Assembly: GCA_937927515.1 (NCBI GenBank)
Contig: CALBDO010000019.1
Span: forward strand, 66,313-117,130
From: Candidatus Kapaibacterium sp.
GTDB taxonomy: Bacteria; Bacteroidota; Ignavibacteria; Kapaibacteriales; UBA2268
Reading direction: 5' to 3'
Length of the DNA stretch: 50,818 nt
Shown here: in pieces, positions 45,006 to 50,818 of the stretch
Layout of the letters: the number at the start of each line of letters is the position of its first letter
How positions within the stretch are numbered: position 1 is the stretch's first letter
Program-made: the position numbers and the translations under genes
The notes under the pieces: generated by a model
What the model saw: the letters and a program-made list of their open reading frames with translations, nothing else
What the model was told of the DNA's origin: nothing
Database searches by the model: none

Positions 45006-46118
45006 TTAAAAAGTTCCTTTCATAATACAATGCAGCCAAAATTTAATAGTAGTTCCTTTATTTACTTCGCTTTTTATTTCAAACTTTCCACCATGCACTT
45101 CTACCAACCTTTTTGCAATTATCAAACCCATACCCAACCCTTGCTGTTCGTAAACGTCTCGTTCAAATTGAGTAAGAGTGTCAATTAATTTAAGTTTTTC
45201 TTGGCTTATTCCTCTTCCTTGGTCAGATATTATAAAATATGCCAAGTTCCCTTCTAAACCAGATGAAACTCTTACTTTTTGCCCATTTTTAGAAAACTTA
45301 AAAGCATTATCTAACAACTCATCAACAATTTTGTAAAAACTATCGGAGGAAATTTCCAAAGAAATATTTCCATGACATTCTTCAATAATCAAATCCGTTT
45401 CCCTTGAATAATTGATAGATTTCATGGTAGCAATATCTTGAACAATAGCACACGGTTCATCTGTGTGATGCATTCTCAATTGAGACATCATTTCAAGATT
45501 GTTGGCGAATGCCTCAATTTTAGTGTATATAATGAAGTTCTCTATTATTTTTATTAATCTGTTCGAAGATTTGACTATATCGGAAGCAATCTCGAGAATA
45601 TCTTCTTTATTGAGAATATCGTATGAGGATAAAATAATTTTAGCAGAACCAATTACCTCGTTCAATACAGTTCGGAATTCGTGTGGTAACGAGGATGTTA
45701 TTGTCTTCCCGACAGTTTGAACTTTCTCCTTCATTTGTTTGTGCAATAACTCTTGCTTCTTCCATTGTGTGTTCAAAGCCTCAACAATCTCCTGATGTGT
45801 AAAAGGTTTCGTGATGTAATCATCCGCACCTCGAATCATTCCTTCCCTTATATTCTGCTTTTCTCCAAACGCTGTAAGAAAAATAAAGGGAATTGATTCG
45901 GTTTGGGGATTGGAGCGAATTTTTTCCAACATCGTATAACCGTCCATAACTGGCATCTGAATATCGCATAAAATTAAGTCGGGCAAGATTTCCAGTGCTT
46001 TTTGAAATCCCTCCTGTCCATTGCTCGCCGTAAAGACTTCATATCCTTCAAGCGTTAGGAGAACGGAAGTGCTTTCTAAAATATAATCTGAATCATCTAC
46101 AACAAGTATTTTCTTCAT
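45006..46118 (-). CDS. Soluble REC-histidine kinase hybrid
   Basis: A 370-aa protein with the receiver domain first and the kinase second, and no membrane segment. REC (1-120): VVDDSDYIL, phosphoacceptor Asp in LILCDIQMP (about D52), K in DYITKPF (about K102). The HisKA box SSLPHEFRTVLNEVIGSAKII includes the phosphoacceptor His (about H142); it is HEFR rather than HELR. HATPase: DELLDNAFKFSKNG, SDQGRGIS and GLGMGLIIAKRLVEVHGG. ATG 46118 is preferred to an open-frame start at 46151 because it begins the REC domain directly. This REC-HK order is common in Bacteroidota/cyanobacterial phosphorelays. Co-directional with buk (18 nt). Confidence 0.92.
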   Translation of the reverse strand: MKKILVVDDSDYILESTSVLLTLEGYEVFTASNGQEGFQKALEILPDLILCDIQMPVMDGYTMLEKIRSNPQTESIPFIFLTAFGEKQNIREGMIRGADDYITKPFTHQEIVEALNTQWKKQELLHKQMKEKVQTVGKTITSSLPHEFRTVLNEVIGSAKIILSSYDILNKEDILEIASDIVKSSNRLIKIIENFIIYTKIEAFANNLEMMSQLRMHHTDEPCAIVQDIATMKSINYSRETDLIIEECHGNISLEISSDSFYKIVDELLDNAFKFSKNGQKVRVSSGLEGNLAYFIISDQGRGISQEKLKLIDTLTQFERDVYEQQGLGMGLIIAKRLVEVHGGKFEIKSEVNKGTTIKFWLHCIMKGTF

Positions 46119-46207
46119 ATTATTCTTGTCAATTAATGTGCAAATTAACAATTTAAGACGTAAATTTGTATTGACAACTATTTTAAAGTGTTATTTGTGT
46201 AGTAAAT

Positions 46208-46945
46208 GTGATTGTCTCCACAAATGGTATAGTGCTCAAAACAAGCAACTACAAAGATACTAGCAAAATAATAGAAGTCTTTACCGAATCTGATGGTGTT
46301 GTTGCGTTAATTGCCAAAGGTGTTCGTAAACAGACTAAAGTATTTGGTGTTTTTGAACCGTTGAATATTATTCATCTGAGTTTTTATAAAAAGACAACCC
46401 AAGATTTATTTCTTCTTTCAAAAGCCGAGACCATATCTTCTTATCAACAACTGCTTAGTTCACAGACCACACTTATAATTGGTTTGGCAATTTTGGAATT
46501 AATTAAATACACCCAAGTTTACGGTAATCCAAATAAATACATTTACCACTTAAGTATAAATTGTATTGAATTCTTAAAGTACAAAAGTATAAATCCCTAT
46601 TTAATAATCATTTATTTCATTATTAATCTCACAAAAGACCTGGGTATCGACATAATAGAAAAAATAAATCAGTACAAGTATAAAAATTTTGAATATATTT
46701 GTTTTAATATCAATAATGGAGAAATTAAAGTTGCATTGCAAAAAGAAGATTTTCCCAAAATTAGTAAAAATACTGTTGATTTGCTAATTTTGGTCAGTGA
46801 ATTGGAATTGTCTAATTTAAAAGCAATTGAAGTTATTTCATTAGATATCAGGGAATTAATTATTTTCTTTGAATACTACATTTCATTTTATTTAGGTAAA
46901 ACCATTAAGATTAATATATTATACTTATTTGACAATGTTATTTAA
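46208..46945 (+). CDS. recO: DNA repair protein RecO
   Basis: RecO works with RecR to load RecA at gaps. The 245-aa protein has the typical N-terminal OB fold: TNGIVLKTSNYKDTSKIIEVF (residues about 5-25), GVVALIAKGVRKQ (about 30-42) and FEPLNIIHLSFYKK (about 49-62), then an all-helical C-terminal domain. The C-terminal cysteine zinc cluster seen in some RecO proteins is absent. The start is GTG at 46208, with no ATG before the conserved beginning. The last codons overlap the next gene's start by 11 nt. It is divergent from the REC-kinase gene. Confidence 0.9.
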   Translation: MIVSTNGIVLKTSNYKDTSKIIEVFTESDGVVALIAKGVRKQTKVFGVFEPLNIIHLSFYKKTTQDLFLLSKAETISSYQQLLSSQTTLIIGLAILELIKYTQVYGNPNKYIYHLSINCIEFLKYKSINPYLIIIYFIINLTKDLGIDIIEKINQYKYKNFEYICFNINNGEIKVALQKEDFPKISKNTVDLLILVSELELSNLKAIEVISLDIRELIIFFEYYISFYLGKTIKINILYLFDNVI

Positions 46946-48233
46946 TATAGTTGTTACTTTATTTTTTGTTCTTTTGAATGCTTTTTTTGTTGCCGCGGAA
47001 TTTTCTATTGTTAAAGTTCGTAGCACTCAAATCGAAATTAAGCGGCGGAAAGGCTCTTTCCCTGCAAAAGTTGCTCTCCACCTCGTATCTCATTTAAATG
47101 AATACCTATCTGCATGTCAATTAGGAATAACAATTGCAAGTCTCGGTTTAGGCTGGATAGGCGAACCCGTTGTTTCAAAAATTTTTCTCAGTATTTTTCA
47201 AGCTCTGGATTTAGACATCGGGTATGATGCAGTTGAAAAGATATCTTTACCTTTCGCATTCGTAACAATCACGATTTTACATATTGTTTTAGGTGAATTA
47301 GCACCGAAATCCATAGCGATTCTGAAAGCTGAAAAAGTATCGCTATTTGTAGCAATTCCTTTACGCATATTCTTTATTATTTTCAAGCCATTCATTTGGG
47401 TACTAAATGAAATGAGTAACTTGATTTTGAAAACAATTGGTATTAAAGTCGAGGATACGCTCGAAATTCATACAGAGGAAGAGTTGAAACAGATTGTGAA
47501 ATCAAGTTTAAAATTTGGAAATATAGAATTAGGTAAAGAAAAACTTTTGCAAAATGTTTTTGATTTTTCCCAAATTACAGTAAAACAAGTGATGGTGCCA
47601 CGCAACAAAATTGTTGCAGTAGACAAAGGTATAACACTTGAACAAATGCTTTCAAGGTTTGAATCGGAAGGCTACTCAAGAATACCAGTTTACGACACCA
47701 CAATTGATGATATTATTGGCATTGTTTATGCAAAGGATTTACTATTGCAAATGAAAGCAAAAACGGGAGAGAAATTAGATATTTTAAAAATTATCAGAAA
47801 ACCTCTCTTCGTAAAAGAAACTCAAAAAATACATGAAGTTTTAAAAATAATGCAAAAGGAAAAAGTGCATCTTGCAATTGTTATAGATGAATTCGGAGGT
47901 ACCGCTGGTTTATTAACAATTGAAGACATTTTAGAAGAACTCGTTGGGGAAATTCAAGATGAATTTGATGAAGAACAACCTTTGATTCGGAAATTGAGCA
48001 ATACAGAATTTGAACTGAGTGGAATTACCACCATTGATGAAATTGTTGAAACATTAAATATAGATTTACCAAAATCAAAAGAGTACGAAACCATAGGTGG
48101 GTTGGTTTCATTTTTGTCTGGAAGAATTCCCCAGAAAGGGGAAAGATTTTATTTCGACCAATTCTACATAGAGGTGGTTTCTGCGAACAAGAGAATTGTT
48201 GAAAAATTAAGAATTGTACTTACAAGTAATTAA
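46935..48233 (+). CDS. CNNM/CorC (hemolysin-family) transporter-like protein
   Basis: A 432-aa inner-membrane protein of the DUF21-CBS-CorC family (Mg2+/Co2+ efflux; older name hemolysin-like). The DUF21 membrane part (about 1-190) contains [21 protein letters not shown] (in two parts: [25 protein letters not shown]), [10 protein letters not shown] and [11 protein letters not shown]. Two CBS domains (about 215-335; [47 protein letters not shown]) and a C-terminal CorC_HlyC domain (about 345-430) follow. ATG 46935 is used; a TTG two codons earlier is possible. It overlaps recO by 11 nt, and its stop codon overlaps the convergent lptB stop. Confidence 0.94.
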   Translation: MLFNIVVTLFFVLLNAFFVAAEFSIVKVRSTQIEIKRRKGSFPAKVALHLVSHLNEYLSACQLGITIASLGLGWIGEPVVSKIFLSIFQALDLDIGYDAVEKISLPFAFVTITILHIVLGELAPKSIAILKAEKVSLFVAIPLRIFFIIFKPFIWVLNEMSNLILKTIGIKVEDTLEIHTEEELKQIVKSSLKFGNIELGKEKLLQNVFDFSQITVKQVMVPRNKIVAVDKGITLEQMLSRFESEGYSRIPVYDTTIDDIIGIVYAKDLLLQMKAKTGEKLDILKIIRKPLFVKETQKIHEVLKIMQKEKVHLAIVIDEFGGTAGLLTIEDILEELVGEIQDEFDEEQPLIRKLSNTEFELSGITTIDEIVETLNIDLPKSKEYETIGGLVSFLSGRIPQKGERFYFDQFYIEVVSANKRIVEKLRIVLTSN

Positions 48234-48979
48234 TTCTTTAATTGATATCTCTCAAGTGTAAATGATTCGCCGAGGTATAATTTCCTAACTTCAGGATTAT
48301 CTGCTATTTCCATTGCAGTACCCGAGCAGAATATATTTCCATCGATTAAAATATACGAACGGTCGGTAATTGTTAATGTCTCGTGAACATTGTGGTCGGT
48401 GATTAGAACACCAATTCCTTTGTGTTTTAGGCTTATTATCATTTTCATTATGTCTTCGACAGCAAGAGGGTCGATACCTGCAAAAGGTTCATCGAGCAGG
48501 ATAAATTTAGGATTAGCAGCTAAACATCGTGCAATTTCACACCTGCGTCGTTCACCACCGGAGAGCATGTATCCCTTTTGTTTTCGAATATTTTGCAAAC
48601 CGAAAGTCTCCAAAAGTTCTTCAAGTCGTTCTTTTCGTTGTTTGTCCGACATTTTCTGCAATTGCAAAATAGCCATAATATTGTTTTCGACTGATAATTT
48701 GCGAAATATAGAGGTTTCTTGTGGAAGGTATGCAATACCCATTCTTGCCCTTTTATACATCGGATATGTAGTGATTTCTAAGCCATCAAGGACTACACGC
48801 CCGTAATTGGGTCTTATCATTCCTACAATCATATAGAAAGTTGTTGTTTTTCCAGCGCCATTTGGACCCAACAGACCAACAACTTCACCCTGCTTGATGT
48901 TTAAAGAAACACCTCGGACCACAGTTCGCTTTTTAAATTTTTTGACAAGCTCGTAAACTTCAAGGTGAGAATTATTCAT
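48230..48979 (-). CDS. lptB: LPS export ABC transporter ATP-binding protein
   Basis: LptB powers extraction of lipopolysaccharide from the inner membrane with LptFG. The 249-aa ATPase has Walker [12 protein letters not shown] (about 38-48), the LptB-like Q-loop [20 protein letters not shown] (about 81-100), signature [13 protein letters not shown] (about 139-151), Walker [14 protein letters not shown] and the [13 protein letters not shown] segment typical of LptB. Its ATG overlaps the stop of the upstream DegQ-like protease by 4 nt, coupling two envelope genes. It converges on the CNNM gene; the two TAA stops share bases. No LptA/LptC is adjacent. Confidence 0.96.
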   Translation of the reverse strand: MNNSHLEVYELVKKFKKRTVVRGVSLNIKQGEVVGLLGPNGAGKTTTFYMIVGMIRPNYGRVVLDGLEITTYPMYKRARMGIAYLPQETSIFRKLSVENNIMAILQLQKMSDKQRKERLEELLETFGLQNIRKQKGYMLSGGERRRCEIARCLAANPKFILLDEPFAGIDPLAVEDIMKMIISLKHKGIGVLITDHNVHETLTITDRSYILIDGNIFCSGTAMEIADNPEVRKLYLGESFTLERYQLKN

Positions 48980-50175
48980 CTTCGTTTAAAATAGCTAACC
49001 TTTAATTTTAGGCTAATAATTGAATCAGCACGCTTTATTTTAAAGTTTAATTCATCATCTACAAATGCATCATATAGTACATATTTATACTCTTCGAGTG
49101 TATTAACCTTTTTGCCATCTATTTCAAGAATAATATCACCCGGTTCTATTCCAGCTTTGGCAGCAGGGGAGTTTCTGTATACTTCTGCTACAAAAAGACC
49201 CTCGTCGAATTCAATCCTTAATCTTCTTGCACGAGTGGAATTAGGTTCAATTAAAGTTATGCCAAGGTCGAAGCTCCTGTGAACTTCGCCAACTTCTACG
49301 AATTTATTAAGAACTTTTTTAACGCGGTTTATTGGTATAGCCCATCCAATTCCTATACTGCCAGCACCACGACTACTTGTTGCAGTTGAGTAAATCATTG
49401 TATTAATGCCGATGACTTCGCCTAGAGAATTTAAAAGTGGCCCACCAGAGTTTCCAGAACTAATAGCTGCATCAGTTTGAATCATATTCTTGTAAAGTTT
49501 GTTATCCTGAGCTATATCTACCCCGATATTGGAAACAACGCCAACAGTTACTGTTGGCTTGGCGTTCAAGTCGAACAAACCAAATGGATTGCCCATAGCA
49601 ATAACCCACTCTCCAACAATAACATCGTCTGAATTGCCCAGTTTCAGGTACGGAAAGTTTTCACCTTCTATCTTTAAAAGCGCAACATCGGTTACCTCGT
49701 CTGCTGCGACCAATTTGGCATCATATTTTTTGCCCTCAGTCGTTGTGACAATAATTTTAGATGCTTTGCCCGCTACGTGATGATTTGTTAAAATATATCC
49801 ATCGGGTGAAATTAAAAAGCCAGAACCCAATCCTTGTACTTTATAGCGTTCTGTGAAATATTCTCTCGGTCGTCCACCAAAGAAAAATTCAAAGAAAGGG
49901 TCGATAAAAGGGTCGTAATACGTATAAGGGACTTCAATATACTGAATCACATTAATACCAACAATCGCAGGAGTAGCTAACGCAACCGCTCTTGTAATTG
50001 CATTATGCCGAGAATTATATAATTCTTTCGAGATGGAATCGGTAGAGGAGGCGAAACTCTCTTCATAAATTTTTGTCTTTTTTTGCTTCGACTCTTTTGT
50101 TTCTTCTGCTGTACAGGCAGTATTGATAGACAAATTTAAAATAAATAAAATCGGGATAATTAATTTAGCATTCAT
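48976..50175 (-). CDS. DegQ/HtrA-family serine protease with one PDZ domain
   Basis: A 399-aa periplasmic trypsin-like protease. An N-terminal export signal (about 1-21) ends in INTAC; a Cys there might be lipidated, but the lipobox is poor. The protease domain has all catalytic residues: His in [10 protein letters not shown] (about 131-140), Asp in [10 protein letters not shown] (about 158-167) and Ser in [13 protein letters not shown] (about 238-250). A single PDZ domain lies at about 300-395 ([23 protein letters not shown] in two parts). It resembles DegS/DegQ-type proteases with one PDZ. It starts 32 nt from the divergent priA and overlaps lptB by 4 nt, suggesting envelope quality control. 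Confidence 0.95.
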   Translation of the reverse strand: MNAKLIIPILFILNLSINTACTAEETKESKQKKTKIYEESFASSTDSISKELYNSRHNAITRAVALATPAIVGINVIQYIEVPYTYYDPFIDPFFEFFFGGRPREYFTERYKVQGLGSGFLISPDGYILTNHHVAGKASKIIVTTTEGKKYDAKLVAADEVTDVALLKIEGENFPYLKLGNSDDVIVGEWVIAMGNPFGLFDLNAKPTVTVGVVSNIGVDIAQDNKLYKNMIQTDAAISSGNSGGPLLNSLGEVIGINTMIYSTATSSRGAGSIGIGWAIPINRVKKVLNKFVEVGEVHRSFDLGITLIEPNSTRARRLRIEFDEGLFVAEVYRNSPAAKAGIEPGDIILEIDGKKVNTLEEYKYVLYDAFVDDELNFKIKRADSIISLKLKVSYFKRR

Positions 50176-50207
50176 ATGAAAAAATTTTTTAAAAAAGCAA
50201 TATACGA

Positions 50208-50818
50208 ATGAGCAATAAAAACATTACAAGTTCTAAAAACGAAAATCTTGTGGTAGATGTGATACCATTAACTCCCGTCGATAATTATTATACATACTTA
50301 TTGGACACTTTGACATTTACACAACCTACCATAGAGGACGTTTTTGGTTATAGAGTATTAATACCGTTTGGAAAACGACAGCTAGTCGGTATTGTTGTAG
50401 GAAAACATAACAATGAACTGAATTTTGACCAAAATAAGCTTAAAAGGATTATTAGAATATTAGATGATAAACCAATCATTTCACCAAAAATGTTTACGCT
50501 TTGCAAATGGATATCCGAATATTATGTTGCCAATTTAGGTGATGTGTTAAAGTCTATCTTACCAATCGGTTTCAAAAAAATAGAAAGCACTTTTGTTGAA
50601 CTTATTGGTGTCCAGAAATTTGAAAAAGAATTACTCTCGAATTCAGAGAAAAAAGTCATTGAATATTTATCGAATAGAAAAGCATCGACAACTTTAAGCA
50701 ATTTGAAAAGGGGACTACCTCTAAAAAATCTTTCAGAAATACTTAATGGATTACAGCAAAAAGGTATCATTAGAATAATAAATAGAACGGGTGGCAGAAT
50801 TCCCAAGAAGACAGTAGT
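50208..50818 (+). CDS. priA: PriA, primosomal replication restart helicase (N-terminal part, cut by window edge)
   Basis: The first 203 codons of a protein that restarts replication at stalled forks. The visible part covers the PriA 3' DNA-binding domain (VVDVIPLTPVDNYYTYLLD, about 16-34; then GYRVLIPFGKRQLVGIVVG, about 50-68) and the winged-helix region (LCKWISEYYVANLGDVLKSI, about 102-121; ILPIGF). The helicase motifs lie beyond the right edge. The ATG at 50208 adds about 15 residues before the conserved start and has no clear ribosome binding site. Divergent from the DegQ-like gene. Confidence 0.9.
   Translation, partial: MSNKNITSSKNENLVVDVIPLTPVDNYYTYLLDTLTFTQPTIEDVFGYRVLIPFGKRQLVGIVVGKHNNELNFDQNKLKRIIRILDDKPIISPKMFTLCKWISEYYVANLGDVLKSILPIGFKKIESTFVELIGVQKFEKELLSNSEKKVIEYLSNRKASTTLSNLKRGLPLKNLSEILNGLQQKGIIRIINRTGGRIPKKTV

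Noticed and set aside
50176-50211. Eleven-codon frame between the divergent DegQ-like and priA genes, whose stop overlaps the priA ATG
   Set aside because: It is low-complexity (Lys/Phe) sequence with no ribosome binding site; most likely chance in an AT-rich spacer.
1-50818. CRISPR arrays, insertion sequences, prophage or defence island
   Set aside because: No regularly spaced repeats, transposase, integrase, phage structural or recognised defence genes were found on either strand.

Overview
The window is about 50.8 kb of gene-dense, AT-rich DNA. It looks like a chromosomal segment of a Gram-negative member of the Bacteroidota / Ignavibacteriota / Kapabacteria side of the FCB group. Three secreted proteins end in a type IX secretion (T9SS type A) C-terminal sorting domain. 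There is also a GWxTD-domain protein, OmpA-like, TonB-dependent and OprP-like outer-membrane proteins, LptB, and several TAnnTTTG promoter-like boxes. A flagellar export gene block (flhA, flhB, fliR, fliQ, fliP) points away from typical Bacteroidia and towards the Ignavibacteria/Kapabacteria branch. Many starts carry good Shine-Dalgarno (SD) sequences. The lineage is inferred from gene content only.

Layout: (1) 1-3203, minus: an Rrf2 regulator followed by sufB, sufC and sufD (iron-sulfur cluster assembly; sufD runs off the left edge). (2) 3260-8685, minus: a tightly packed run murI > HD-GYP protein > response regulator > holA > double-OmpA protein. (3) 8780-20016, plus: a CbpA-type J protein, a giant VWA/WD40/ASH/cohesin-like T9SS protein, a second T9SS protein, hisS, a sensor kinase, and an SLBB/Wza-like plus Wzz-like polysaccharide export pair. 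(4) 20277-24930, minus: an OprP-like porin, a superoxide dismutase with a twin-arginine-like extension, and a RelA/SpoT homologue. tRNA-Pro(UGG) lies on the plus strand at 25028-25101. (5) 25083-30459, minus: fliP-fliQ-fliR-flhB-flhA ending in an 89-aa J-domain protein whose 3' end is antisense to the tRNA. (6) 30627-38360, minus: a long compact run of a nucleotidyltransferase/pseudo-phosphomannomutase, ispF, a sensor kinase, ruvX, a GWxTD protein and rsmE. (7) 38463-43579, plus: a T9SS-exported beta-propeller-like protein, a TonB-dependent receptor, a response regulator fused to a CheB-like domain lacking its catalytic Ser and His, and a lipoprotein. (8) 43914-46118, minus: butyrate kinase and a REC-histidine kinase. 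(9) 46208-48233, plus: recO and a CNNM/CorC transporter. (10) 48230-50175, minus: a DegQ-like protease and lptB. (11) 50208 to the right edge, plus: the N-terminal part of priA.

Most of the window is housekeeping, envelope and signalling genes. No CRISPR array, prophage, transposase or recognisable defence island was seen. The least ordinary content is a set of apparent pseudo-enzymes in signalling roles: the CheB-like domain, the Rel HD domain with its HDxxED motif broken, an HD-GYP protein with a changed metal-ligand Asp, and the phosphomannomutase-like domain. Also notable are the surface propeller/TonB receptor module, the two possible starts of the superoxide dismutase, and the J-domain gene overlapping a tRNA. 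Several starts given here are shorter than the maximal open frame because an internal ATG with a ribosome binding site, or the family's usual N-terminus, fits better; each entry says so.
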